Below, piece by piece: positions 44,358 through 52,058 of a stretch of 64,000 bases of DNA (position 1 is its first letter; every line of letters begins with the position of its first letter). Under the pieces are notes generated by a model that was not told where the DNA came from, searched no databases, and saw nothing but the letters and a program-made list of their open reading frames with translations. Both the position numbers and the translations under genes were made by a program. This DNA is from CAWCTD01 sp963798455 (GTDB taxonomy: Bacteria; Acidobacteriota; Terriglobia; Bryobacterales; Bryobacteraceae), in the NCBI GenBank assembly GCA_963798455.1, contig CAWCTD010000003.1:434001-498000 (forward strand), written 5' to 3'.

Positions 44358-44900
44358 TCAACCGATCTCAGCCGACATGAACCGCCGCACGAAGGGAGAG
44401 GTTCCCGGAGCGCCCCGGCGGAAGTGTCCCGAGGGTCCCTCGGCAAGGTACTCGGAGAACCATGCCTCGTGCTCCACCTCTTCGTGCAGGATGGCCAGCG
44501 CCAGGTCGTAGGTGCGGTGGTCCTTCCCGAAAGTCATGTTGCAGATTTCGTTGTAGGTGCGAACCGCGCAACGCTCGGCTTCCACCAGCACCCCCAGCAG
44601 GGCCTTCATGTCGCGCGGGTTTGCGGGCAGGTAAGCATCCGGACACCCTGCGATATCGGCGAGCTGGCGAATGTCGCGCGGCAGCGAGCCGCCCAGCTCG
44701 TAGATGCGCGGCGTGAGGGCCTCGAAGTGATTGCGGTCCTCGATCCGTGCGTCCTCAATGATCTCCTTCAGCCCCTCCCCTTCAAAACCGATCGCGTTCA
44801 CGCGAAGGATCGTGTAGTAGTAGAAGGTGGTGAACTCAGCGCCCGCCGCGCGGACGAGTTTGTCCAACAGAACGTTCACATCAACGCCAGCTTGTTCCAC
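44358..44900 (-). CDS. Thioferritin/DPSL-like ferritin-family protein
   Basis: A four-helix ferritin-like protein of about 180 aa. I chose the GTG at 44900 (MEQAGVDVNVLLDKLVRAAG) because a promoter at 44944-44973 puts the transcript start near 44936; the frame is open to 45182 but that part lies upstream of the promoter. Metal ligands fit a bacterioferritin-type site: Glu22, the Glu54-Asp55-Arg-Asn-His58 cluster, Glu107/Glu109 and Glu141-x-x-His144 in LHEEVEHEAWF. A Cys pair, Cys111 and Cys120 (ERCAVRTYNEICNM), sits by the site, as in archaeal DPSL (thioferritin). That family protects against peroxide by iron oxidation. The gene heads a three-gene operon. Confidence 0.83.
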   Translation of the reverse strand: MEQAGVDVNVLLDKLVRAAGAEFTTFYYYTILRVNAIGFEGEGLKEIIEDARIEDRNHFEALTPRIYELGGSLPRDIRQLADIAGCPDAYLPANPRDMKALLGVLVEAERCAVRTYNEICNMTFGKDHRTYDLALAILHEEVEHEAWFSEYLAEGPSGHFRRGAPGTSPFVRRFMSAEIG

Positions 44901-44943
44901 AATTGTCTTGCCACTTTCCTTGCGGGCCCAGTAGAACCCTATA

Positions 44944-44973
44944 TAGATAAGAATAACTCTTGAGAAAGGACAA
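44944..44973 (-). promoter_or_regulatory. Probable promoter of the thioferritin-Rieske-dehydratase operon
   Basis: On the minus strand TTGTCC (complement of 44968-44973) and TATCTA (complement of 44944-44949) are 18 bp apart, in an AT-rich patch that stands out in this GC-rich gap. The leader to the GTG at 44900 would be about 36 nt. Confidence 0.45.
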
Positions 44974-45090
44974 GCCAAGGGAGCCGGCGGGAGCAGTTGG
45001 CGCGGCCCAGAACACGCGCGTCGCCAAGCCCGGCGCAGCCGGCGCGGGCCCGAGTCTACAATGAATGGTTCGGAGAAAAGGCACGCCCCC

Positions 45091-46257
45091 ATGCAGATCC
45101 TGGCGATCGCCGACGACACCACCGGCGCACTGGAGGTCGGAGGACAGCTTGCCATGCGGGAGGTGCGCGCACTCGTCGCCACGGAACAGACGCTCGATCG
45201 CGAGACCGAGGCTCTGGTGGTGGACGCGCAGACCAGACACCTGTCAGCGAACCAGGCTCGGGCGACTGTCGCGCGCCTGGCTCGCGCCGCCCGGCAGGCC
45301 GGGATCCTCCACCTCTACAAGAAGACCGATTCCACTCTGCGAGGCAACATCGCAGCCGAGTTCCAGGCGCTCCTCGATGCCTTCCCCGAGAGGCCGCTGG
45401 TCTTCGTGCCCGCCTATCCGAAGATGGGGCGCACGGTGAAAGGCGGGGAGTTGTTCGTAAACGGCAAGCCTCTGGCCGAGACCGCCATCGCCACCGACCC
45501 GCTCAACCCTGCGCGAGAGGGCTCAATCCCGAGGCTGCTCGCCCGAGGCTGTGCCGCGCCGGTGCTGGCGGCCACCACGGCCAAGCAGCTCAGGGCGCTG
45601 CTTGAGGATCGCCCCCAGGGCTCCGTGCTGGTCTGTGATGGGAGCACGGATGACGACTTGCGCGAGACGGCTTCCGTTCTCGCCGGATTCGGCCGGCCTT
45701 CCATCGTTGCCGGGACGGGCGGCTTTGTCGGCGACTGGGTCAGTCTCCTCCCCGTCAAGCGCAGCTTGAAAGCGCCCGAGCCGCGCATCGAGCGATGTCT
45801 GGTCATCAGCGGAAGTTTCCACCCCGCTTCGCGAGAGCAAATCCGCCGGGCCGAAGCAGACGGAACTCGTACCGCCTATCTTGCCGGCCGGCGCCATGCC
45901 GACTCCGCCATCGCTCAGGAACTGGTGGCGGCGCTTCAGACCCAGGGCTGGGCGGCGCTGGCCACGCCGGGGACTTGTCCGCCGGGTGTTGGCGGAAGGA
46001 TCGGCGCGCTGGTCCGCCACGTGCTGGACGCCCAGCCTGTGGATTGCCTGGTGATTTTTGGAGGCGACACAACGCTCGCCGTGCTCCGGTCGATCAAAGC
46101 GAAGGTCCTCGAGAGCACCGGAGAACTCATGCCGGGAATCCCGCTGTCACTCACCCGGTATCGGCTTCGTCCGCTGGTATTGGTCACCAAGGCGGGGGGA
46201 TTTGGCGGGGCGGAAACGCTGTTGTCGATCAAGGAGCTTCTGGAGAAGAGACGATGA
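45091..46257 (+). CDS. Four-carbon acid sugar kinase (OtnK/DtnK, DUF1537 family)
   Basis: A 388-aa kinase. I chose the ATG at 45091 (MQILAIADDTTGALEVGGQL); an ATG 30 bases earlier is possible. The N-terminal domain binds the sugar acid, with IADDTTGA, KKTDSTLRGNIAAEFQALLD and FVPAYPKMGRTVKGGELFVN. The C-terminal nucleotide-binding domain has LVIFGGDTTLAVLRSIKA and LVTKAGGFGGAETLLSI, characteristic of the family. Members phosphorylate D-threonate, D-erythronate or related tetronates at O4. The stop overlaps the PdxA2-type gene (ATGA), and that enzyme takes the product to DHAP. Which tetronate is used cannot be read from sequence. Confidence 0.92.
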   Translation: MQILAIADDTTGALEVGGQLAMREVRALVATEQTLDRETEALVVDAQTRHLSANQARATVARLARAARQAGILHLYKKTDSTLRGNIAAEFQALLDAFPERPLVFVPAYPKMGRTVKGGELFVNGKPLAETAIATDPLNPAREGSIPRLLARGCAAPVLAATTAKQLRALLEDRPQGSVLVCDGSTDDDLRETASVLAGFGRPSIVAGTGGFVGDWVSLLPVKRSLKAPEPRIERCLVISGSFHPASREQIRRAEADGTRTAYLAGRRHADSAIAQELVAALQTQGWAALATPGTCPPGVGGRIGALVRHVLDAQPVDCLVIFGGDTTLAVLRSIKAKVLESTGELMPGIPLSLTRYRLRPLVLVTKAGGFGGAETLLSIKELLEKRR

Positions 46258-47249
46258 TTTTCGGCATCACCATGGGGGACTCGAGCGGCGTCGGCCCGGA
46301 GATCCTTCTGAAGGCTTTCCGGGATGGGGAGATTCGTCACAATGTCCTTGCGTTCGGCGATTTGGCGATTCTGGCGCACTGCAACGACAGGCTGGGCTAT
46401 GGCATTCTCCTGAGAAAGGCGGCCGGCCCGAAGGACTGGCAGGCGCGGGCCCTGAACGTCATCGACCTGGGCTTGATGGGGGTTCATGACCTTTCTCCCG
46501 GCAAGATCAGCGCCAAGTCGGGCGCCGCGGCCCGGGAGTACGTGGTGGCGGCGACACGGGCGGCCCTGAATCACGAAATCGACGCCTTCGTGACGCTGCC
46601 GATGAACAAGGAGGCGACCCGGCTCACCGACCCGGGTTTCACGGGGCACACCGAGCTGGTCGCTTCGCTCTGCGGCGTCGAGGACGCGGTCCTGATGCTC
46701 GCCTCCGACCAACTGATTGTGACCCACGTCAGTACCCATGTGTCCTTGCGCGAAGCCATCCAGCGAGCGAAGCGGGAGCGCGTCGCAAAGGTTATCCGGA
46801 TGACCTGCGATGCTGCCCGGAGATTGCGCCCGGACGCCCGGGTCGCCATCGCCGGCCTGAATCCTCACGCGGGCGAGAACGGACTGTTCGGGAGAGAAGA
46901 GATCGAGGAGATCGGCCCCGCCGTGGCCTGGGCCCGGAGCCAGGGGATGCCGGTGGAAGGTCCGATCCCGCCCGACACGGTCTTCTACCTGGCGGTGGTG
47001 CGCAGGCGCTTTGAGGCCGTCGTATGCATGTACCACGACCAAGGCCACATTCCGCTGAAGTTGCTCGATTTCGAAGGCGGCGTGAACACCACCCTCGGGT
47101 TGCCGATCATCCGCACTTCCGTCGACCACGGGACGGCATTCGATATCGCATGGCAGGGCGTTGCCTCCACCAGGAGTCTCGTGCGAGCCCTGGAGATGGC
47201 GGCGAAGCTGGCGGGAGCGCGGGAGGCCGGGCAAGACGATGCCGGCTGA
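46254..47249 (+). CDS. pdxA2: PdxA2-type 4-phospho-D-threonate/erythronate dehydrogenase
   Basis: A 331-aa NAD-dependent oxidative decarboxylase. It starts at ATG 46254 in a 4-bp overlap; the open frame continues far upstream but there it is the shadow of the kinase. Key motifs are GITMGDSSGVGPEILLKAF at the start, PMNKEATRLTDPGFTGHTEL with the first metal-binding His, IAGLNPHAGENGLFG with the second, and MYHDQGHIPLKLLDFEGGVN with the third. PdxA itself makes vitamin B6, but the pairing with the tetronate kinase indicates the catabolic PdxA2 role: 4-phosphotetronate to DHAP and CO2. Confidence 0.92.
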   Translation: MIFGITMGDSSGVGPEILLKAFRDGEIRHNVLAFGDLAILAHCNDRLGYGILLRKAAGPKDWQARALNVIDLGLMGVHDLSPGKISAKSGAAAREYVVAATRAALNHEIDAFVTLPMNKEATRLTDPGFTGHTELVASLCGVEDAVLMLASDQLIVTHVSTHVSLREAIQRAKRERVAKVIRMTCDAARRLRPDARVAIAGLNPHAGENGLFGREEIEEIGPAVAWARSQGMPVEGPIPPDTVFYLAVVRRRFEAVVCMYHDQGHIPLKLLDFEGGVNTTLGLPIIRTSVDHGTAFDIAWQGVASTRSLVRALEMAAKLAGAREAGQDDAG

Positions 47250-47478
47250 ACCGGATAGCGGCCTCTGAGCGATATCACGTCCAACGCGATCGCACGGAGG
47301 CGGCTGATCCGTTGCGGCAGGTCCACCCAAAAGCCTCATGGGGCAAGCCGTCGAGCATCTGGTACTGTCCATCTCAAGGTACCGCCCGGTACTCCGCTAA
47401 CGCTCGTACCTTAACCTAAGAGGACTTGATGATGCTTGGCGCCAGTACTAAACTTGCTATTACTGGAGGAGATTTGAT

Positions 47479-47760
47479 ATGACCTTTACGCACGTTCGTT
47501 ACTGGCTGTTAGCTTCAGCCTTCATCGTTGTCCTAGCCGCCACGTTGCTCATTGTCGCCGTGCCTGTCCAAGCAGGCGCACCGTATTGCTACGGGATACC
47601 ACGCGGTAATGGCTGCTATGCACAAGACTGGGCGTCTTGTAATGAACTCAGAGCCATGTGCCGTCAAGACCCGGAGTACCAGGCCTGGAAGCGGGACGCG
47701 CACGACATCTTGAAGCAGATCTGTGGCCCAAGCACCTGCGTCAGTCCAGAGGTATGGTAG
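47479..47760 (+). CDS. Small secreted Cys-rich protein
   Basis: A 93-aa protein with GGAGGAG seven bases before the ATG. Residues 1-32 are a strong signal peptide (YWLLASAFIVVLAATLLIVA then VPVQAGA). The mature 60 residues contain six cysteines: PYCYG, GNGCYA, ASCNELRAMC, KQICGPSTC. The even number and exported location suggest three disulfides. I recognise no family. The DsbA-like gene begins 29 bp later on the same strand, so the pair is probably co-expressed. The upstream 230 bp carry a perfect AAGGTAC/GTACCTT stem (47376-47412) but no gene. Confidence 0.72.
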   Translation: MTFTHVRYWLLASAFIVVLAATLLIVAVPVQAGAPYCYGIPRGNGCYAQDWASCNELRAMCRQDPEYQAWKRDAHDILKQICGPSTCVSPEVW

Positions 47761-47789
47761 ACTCCCGCTGTGAGCCTTGATTAGGGGCA

Positions 47790-48500
47790 ATGACCTTCCG
47801 GATGCCAAGAGAAGTTACTAAGTTTTTCGTTGGCGCGCTGTTCGGTGTATGCGTGACGGTCGCGGTATTTTATGTGCGCGGTCCGTTGCGCGACCGGATG
47901 GCGCAGGACCGCGCAGAGTCGCCAGCGGCCGGCCGGAAGGTCAAGCTGGTCCTGCGTCCCGAAGAGCGGTCTTTGGGAGATAGCGATGCTCCGCTAACGC
48001 TAGTGGAATTCTCGGACTTCCAGTGCCCCTTTTGCGCGCAGTTTAACCGCGCCAGCTTCCCCGGGATTAAGAGGAACTACATCGACACCGGTAAATTGAG
48101 ATTCGTGCATCGCAACCTCCCGCTCCCCAGCCACAGCAGTGCCCGCACTGCCGCGCTGGCCGCGCTTTGCGCGAACGACCAGGGCGCCTACTGGCGGCTT
48201 TGTGACATACTGTTTGACCGCTCCGAATGCCTGCGCTGCGAGGGGAGCGGCGTCTTGCGGCTGGCGGAATCCGCCAAACTGGACGTCCGGAAGCTCGAAG
48301 CGTGTCTGTCGGCCAATACGCACGTGGGCGATTTGCAGTCGGACATCGAATCCGCGGCTGCACTTCGCATCTACGCGACTCCGACCTTCATCTTGGGGCG
48401 GACCACTCAGCAGGGCGTGGAAGGCGTAGTGATTCAGGGCGCCCAACCCTACGAGGTCTTCGAGTCCGAGTTCAAGAAGCACCGTAACCTGTTGAATTAA
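47790..48500 (+). CDS. DsbA-like thiol oxidoreductase, membrane anchored (BdbD type)
   Basis: A 236-aa protein with an N-terminal membrane anchor (FFVGALFGVCVTVAVFYV). The thioredoxin fold starts at LGDSDAPLTLVEFSDFQCPF with the active site CPFC, has the inserted helical domain (about 105-180, including SARTAALAALCANDQGAYWR), and the cis-Pro loop ATPTFILG. This places it with DsbA/BdbD-type enzymes acting outside the membrane. Extra cysteines in the helical insert (SECLRCEG) are unusual. It directly follows the six-Cys exported protein, a plausible client. Its stop lies 1 bp before the displaced tRNA-Leu end of the integrated element, so it borders the original attachment site. Confidence 0.87.
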   Translation: MTFRMPREVTKFFVGALFGVCVTVAVFYVRGPLRDRMAQDRAESPAAGRKVKLVLRPEERSLGDSDAPLTLVEFSDFQCPFCAQFNRASFPGIKRNYIDTGKLRFVHRNLPLPSHSSARTAALAALCANDQGAYWRLCDILFDRSECLRCEGSGVLRLAESAKLDVRKLEACLSANTHVGDLQSDIESAAALRIYATPTFILGRTTQQGVEGVVIQGAQPYEVFESEFKKHRNLLN

Positions 48501-48501
48501 T

Positions 48502-48559
48502 TGGTGCGGACGAGAGGACTTGAACCTCCACGCCCTTGCGGGCACTGGAACCTAAATCC
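48502..48559 (-). repeat. Displaced 3' end of tRNA-Leu, left attachment repeat
   Basis: On the minus strand this reads the anticodon stem-loop, variable arm, T-arm, acceptor 3' strand and CCA of a tRNA-Leu. It aligns without gaps to 57493-57550 with seven or so differences, in the T-stem and variable arm only. Homology stops after CCTAAATCC at 48559. The differences keep or restore pairing (variable stem GCCC/GGGC here, ACCC/GGGT in the intact gene), so this is a real tRNA end from a slightly different gene. Confidence 0.88.
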
Positions 48560-48575
48560 GAGATTTCATTTGTTT

Positions 48576-48600
48576 TCAACAACTTAGCTCCGCACACAAG
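48576..48600 (+). repeat. Left-end motifs TCAACAACTTAG and CGCACACAAG
   Basis: TCAACAACTTAG (48576-48587) recurs at 51731-51742, and its first ten bases occur inverted at 57478-57487, five bases from the tRNA. CGCACACAAG (48591-48600) recurs in the paired sites at 48699 and 57429. Their placement at both ends of the element suggests recombinase or accessory-factor binding sites. Confidence 0.5.
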
Positions 48601-48676
48601 ATTTCCTCCGAGTGTCTGTAACGTCCTGTGGGATAATCAGATAGCGCCTGAAATGGGCTGAGATGGTGGTCTGAGT

Positions 48677-49297
48677 TTGGCGGAGTTCGCACACAGTTCG
48701 CACACAAGAAATGAGCTTCTGCGGCTTGCAGACACGGCTGTTTCCTTGCGCGACGAGCACGTTAAGCTCCTGAATAGGTGCCCCCCAAAGTGTGGCTTCG
48801 GGTTGCTACTCGACGCCTCTGCCTACGTGATTGTTCCGGATGAAAACTGCACGCCGGCGGAAAAGGACTGGCCCAAATGGCAGCGGAGAGTCAAGGCCTA
48901 CCTGCAACAGGTTCACGACTACTACGCATTTCACAATCAGTTGGCGCGCTGGGCCTGTTTTGGCGTACCTGACCGTGCCGACCGTGGCTACCGTTTGGTT
49001 GGCTCCGGCAAGCCGACGATTGACTTTTTCAATCGACACATCCATCTATTCGCAGGCGAACTGAACGAGTCCGATCCGCGGGCGGCCTTGGATCTGAGAT
49101 TTAAGGCCGACGAGCTGCCGGAGCTCCTGGAAGAAGCCCAAAAGAAGGCAGGACTGAATCAGAAGGAGGCCGCCTATCAGTGTAGCGTGCTTCCCGAAAC
49201 GTATAAGTCCGCCAAGCTCCGTCGTAACAAGCCGCAGGGCAACACCTTGGAGAAGCTGAGGAGCTTCGTGATGCAAGTCCTGCTCACCTCAGAGTAG
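48677..49297 (+). CDS. Putative element regulator with C-terminal HTH-like segment
   Basis: A 206-aa protein starting at TTG (48677), with no better start in frame and a weak ribosome site. The first 130 residues match nothing I know; they include LLNRCPPKCGFGLLLDASAY and a Trp/Tyr-rich helix (WQRRVKAYLQQVHDYYAFHN). The last 60 resemble a Cro/C1-type helix-turn-helix: LPELLEEAQKKAGLNQKEAA, then YQCSVLPETYKSAKLRRNKP. Position next to the left attachment repeat and the probable recombinase arm sites suggests control of excision or replication. The paired CGCACAC sites lie just inside its first codons. The function is inferred from context only. Confidence 0.6.
   Translation: MAEFAHSSHTRNELLRLADTAVSLRDEHVKLLNRCPPKCGFGLLLDASAYVIVPDENCTPAEKDWPKWQRRVKAYLQQVHDYYAFHNQLARWACFGVPDRADRGYRLVGSGKPTIDFFNRHIHLFAGELNESDPRAALDLRFKADELPELLEEAQKKAGLNQKEAAYQCSVLPETYKSAKLRRNKPQGNTLEKLRSFVMQVLLTSE
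48688..48708 (+). repeat. Left paired site CGCACAC-N4-CGCACACAAG
   Basis: Two copies of CGCACAC are spaced by exactly 4 bases (AGTT), the second extended to CGCACACAAG. The same 21-bp layout, same orientation, occurs at 57418-57438 at the other end with spacer TATA. An 11-bp period places both copies on one face of the helix, as expected of arm-type integrase sites. Confidence 0.6.
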
Positions 49298-49432
49298 TCC
49301 CAGACGCCCTTCGGGGTGCCAAACACCGCACATTTCGGGCCGCAGACTACACCTTCGGTCGCGTAGCCTACACAACGTCTCCCTTTCCAAATTTGCGCTG
49401 AGAGCGGATGATACTACTGGAGGTTCAATTCA

Positions 49433-49642
49433 GTGGGCCAGGATACGATGACCCTTGCGGAGGCAGCGGACTATCTCCGTGTCAAATATGGGCGGGCGGC
49501 CGAACTAGTACGACAAGACATACTACCCCACTTCCGCCTCGGCCGCCAGATTCGGGTGTCAAGGCGGCAGCTTGAGTCATTCGTCGAGACCGGCGGCAAG
49601 GCCCTGCCCGGGCCCGGCGGCTGGCGCAAGGAAGCGCGGTGA
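49433..49642 (+). CDS. Excisionase/AlpA-like helix-turn-helix protein
   Basis: A 69-aa MerR-type winged-helix protein of the excisionase family: MTLAEAADYLRVKYGRAAEL, then VRQDILPHFRLGRQIRVSRR and QLESFVE. The LAEAADYLRV and FRLGRQIRVSRRQLE segments are the two helices and wing. GGAGG is nine bases before the GTG start. Proteins of this type bend DNA for excision or activate integrase expression. The stop overlaps the next gene (GTGA), so it heads the replication operon of the element. Confidence 0.8.
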   Translation: MGQDTMTLAEAADYLRVKYGRAAELVRQDILPHFRLGRQIRVSRRQLESFVETGGKALPGPGGWRKEAR

Positions 49643-50187
49643 CCGACGAATCCCTCGCCCGTGCGCTGGGAGGCCACAGGTGCGGGGCAGGCTGGATACT
49701 CCATTGCCCTAACAAGACGCGGCACGTACATGGAGACCGGACCCCGAGTCTGTCCGTTCGAGAGGTGAACGGCAAAGTGCTGGTGAATTGCTTTGTGTGC
49801 CCCAAGGACGAGGTTATCGCGGCGCTGAAGGCGCTGGGCCTGTGGTCCAAATCGGAATGGACGCCAGCACAGCGGCGCGAGTTCGCCCATCGGACGGCCC
49901 GCGACGAGCGCGACCTCCGGGCCGCCCAGCCATTCGGAGAAGTGGCGACGATCCTCTCGGAGTGGATCCTTGAGCAGACGAGTCCATCCGACCGTCAGCG
50001 GGCGATCTACACCCGTCTGCTGGGGGCGCTTCGGACACAGGCGGGCACACTGGCCGAGTACCGGGCCTGGAGAGAGCGCGACCCGAGGCTGACGGCCGCG
50101 ATGGTCGAGGCGGGGCGGCGGCAACAGGGCCGGATGGCCGAACTATTGCGGAACTACCTCTCACAGGAGGCCCACCGTGCCGCTTGA
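49639..50187 (+). CDS. CHC2-type zinc-finger protein, probable primase accessory
   Basis: A 182-aa protein starting at GTG in a 4-bp overlap. Residues 10-70 resemble the CHC2 zinc ribbon of DnaG and phage primases: RCGAGWILHCPNKTRHVHGD, RTPSLSVREVNGKVLVNCFV and CPKDEVIAALKALGLW, with ligands Cys23, His31, Cys51 and Cys54. No TOPRIM catalytic domain follows; the rest is helical and Arg-rich. It likely recognises a priming site for the D5-type helicase encoded next, whose start overlaps its end by 11 bp. Confidence 0.75.
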   Translation: MTDESLARALGGHRCGAGWILHCPNKTRHVHGDRTPSLSVREVNGKVLVNCFVCPKDEVIAALKALGLWSKSEWTPAQRREFAHRTARDERDLRAAQPFGEVATILSEWILEQTSPSDRQRAIYTRLLGALRTQAGTLAEYRAWRERDPRLTAAMVEAGRRQQGRMAELLRNYLSQEAHRAA

Positions 50188-51607
50188 AACCGCAGATAAC
50201 CCTGAATCTATCCTTACAGAGCTTCGCGCACTGAGTAAGGTCACACCGATGCGCGACTACCCGCTGACGGAGATAGGCCTGGCCGAACGCCTTGTAGAGC
50301 GCTACGGCGCGGATCTGCGGTTCTGCCACCAAATGGGCAAGTGGTTTCTCTGGAGCGGGCAGCACTGGCGTGAGGATCAAACCGCAGAGGTTCAGCGTCT
50401 AGCAAAGGCAACAATCCGGCATCTGTACGAATCCGCGGCCAGTGAAAGAGACCCCGAGAGGCGTCAGACGATTGCTCGATTTGCGATCAAGTCCGACGGC
50501 GATGTGACCATTCGCCGCGTCTTGAACCGGGCGGCGGCAGAGGAAGGGATACCCGTTGTCTTGGCAGACTTTGACCGCGACCCTTGGGGATTGAACTGTG
50601 CGGATGGCGTACTGGATCTTCGGACGGGTGCGGTGAAGCCGCACGCCCGCGAATTGCTCATGCGCAACTACATCAACACCGAATACTACCCTGGCGCGCG
50701 ATCCGTGGCGTGGGAGCGGTTCCTGGATGAGGTGACGGGTGGCAACCGGGATCTTCGGGATTTTCTCCAGGTGGGACTGGGCTATTCGGCGACTGGGGAC
50801 ACACGGGAAGAGAAACTCTTCATGCCGATTGGTCCGGCGGGGGCGGGCAAGAGTACCCTGCTGGAGGCGGCGAAGGCCGCGCTGGGGAGCTACGCTTGGG
50901 TCGCGGACTTTGAGAGTTTTCTTCACCGGCCGGCGGGTCTGGGCGGCATCCGCAACGACATCGCGGAGTTGGCCGGGAAGCGGTTTGTCCTATCGGTTGA
51001 GGTGGATGAGGGCGCGCGTCTTGCCGAGGGGCTGGTCAAGCACCTGACGGGCGGCGACACCATGCGCGCACGCCAGTTGTATCAGGAGGGCTTCCTTTTC
51101 GAGCCGCAATTCAAACTCTGGCTGGCAGCAAATCACGCTCCTCGCGCGCGTGATGATGATTCCGGCCTGTGGCGGCGGATCCTTCGCATCCCGCTTGAAA
51201 TCGTAGTTCCCGAGGACCGGCGGGACCCGACGCTCAAAGGCCGCCTGAAGACTGATTCAGAGTGCCAGCGGGCAATTCTGGCTTGGCTTGTCGAGGGCGC
51301 TATACGTTGGCACGAGGAAGGGCTGCATGTCCCGGCCTGTATCCGGGAGGCGACGGCGGCTTATCGTGCCGATCAGGACCCGCTGAAAGACTTCTTCGAG
51401 GATGTGTGCGAGTTTGGACCGGCGGCCTGGGTGACGGCGGCGGACCTGAGAAAAGCCTACGAGCGGCACTGCGAAGAAAACGGCGTTCGATACCCGTTGG
51501 GGCCGAAACAGTTTGGTGAGCGTCTGGAGTCCCAGAGCTGCGAGTCACGGATTCGGAAACTCGATGGCAAGTCTACGCGCATTTGGCAAGGGGTGAGGGT
51601 GCTGTGA
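50177..51607 (+). CDS. D5/P4-family phage-type primase-helicase
   Basis: A 476-aa replication protein starting at GTG with GGAGG six bases upstream. Residues about 40-190 contain the D5 N-terminal domain (LRFCHQMGKWFLWSGQHWRE, NCADGVLDLRTGAVKPH). The SF3-type helicase has Walker A GPAGAGKST (Lys225), an acidic VLSVEVDEGARLAEG Walker B region, a sensor WLAANHAPRARDDDSGLWRR, and the C-terminal winged helix of poxvirus D5 type (LKDFFEDVCEFGPAAWVTAA). Such proteins unwind the origin of P4-like satellites, phages and plasmids. The candidate iteron origin begins 16 bp after its stop. Confidence 0.92.
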   Translation: MPLETADNPESILTELRALSKVTPMRDYPLTEIGLAERLVERYGADLRFCHQMGKWFLWSGQHWREDQTAEVQRLAKATIRHLYESAASERDPERRQTIARFAIKSDGDVTIRRVLNRAAAEEGIPVVLADFDRDPWGLNCADGVLDLRTGAVKPHARELLMRNYINTEYYPGARSVAWERFLDEVTGGNRDLRDFLQVGLGYSATGDTREEKLFMPIGPAGAGKSTLLEAAKAALGSYAWVADFESFLHRPAGLGGIRNDIAELAGKRFVLSVEVDEGARLAEGLVKHLTGGDTMRARQLYQEGFLFEPQFKLWLAANHAPRARDDDSGLWRRILRIPLEIVVPEDRRDPTLKGRLKTDSECQRAILAWLVEGAIRWHEEGLHVPACIREATAAYRADQDPLKDFFEDVCEFGPAAWVTAADLRKAYERHCEENGVRYPLGPKQFGERLESQSCESRIRKLDGKSTRIWQGVRVL

Positions 51608-51622
51608 CGCCGCGGTTACACT

Positions 51623-51717
51623 TGACACGCCTGACACGGCAGTTTCGACAACTTCCCTATATGCGCGCGTATGGAAAAGTTATAGAGAATGGCGTGTCTG
51701 GCGTGTCTGGTGTGTCC
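51623..51717. repeat. Inverted iteron array, candidate replication origin
   Basis: Two tandem 9-mers, TGACACGCC and TGACACGGC (51623-51640), face three tandem inverted 9-mers, GGCGTGTCT, GGCGTGTCT and GGTGTGTCC (51691-51717). The 50 bp between them (51641-51690) are AT-richer than the surroundings. Directly repeated short sites in two opposed groups around a melting region, just after a helicase gene, are the layout of a theta-type origin such as that of P4-like elements. The 15-bp TGACACGCCTGACAC start also shows the period is exactly 9. Confidence 0.7.
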
Positions 51718-51755
51718 CGGTCTAGCGAAATCAACAACTTAGAAAAAAGAGCTTA

Positions 51756-52058
51756 ATGCAGACCGACGACGTAACGGCCCGAAACCGAGCCCTGGATCAC
51801 ATCAAATCCGGGACCGCCGCATCCCTCTGGGTGGATCGGCTCACTGGCCGATTGTTCATCCTGTCAAGCCCGGCGGACTTCCCGAGTTTCCAGCAGAGGC
51901 AGAAGGAAGGCGCGTTTGTCGGCGGAGTTGATCTGATCGTCGAAGTGACCGACCCGCTGATCGTCAAACAAGTTCAGCGTCTGAACGCCACGGCGCGCCC
52001 CGCACAGTCTACGCCGATGGCCGCCAACCGTCCGCATCAGCGGGAGGCGCATCTGTGA
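51756..52058 (+). CDS. Small hypothetical protein
   Basis: A 100-aa soluble protein: MQTDDVTARNRALDHIKSGT, then a beta-rich LWVDRLTGRLFILSSPADFP and VGGVDLIVEVTDPLIVKQVQ. No family recognised. The AT-rich run just upstream (with TCAACAACTTAG and AGAAAAAAGAG) carries a weak ribosome site. The stop overlaps the serine recombinase start (GTGA), so the two are coupled. It could be an accessory of the recombinase or origin. Confidence 0.6.
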   Translation: MQTDDVTARNRALDHIKSGTAASLWVDRLTGRLFILSSPADFPSFQQRQKEGAFVGGVDLIVEVTDPLIVKQVQRLNATARPAQSTPMAANRPHQREAHL

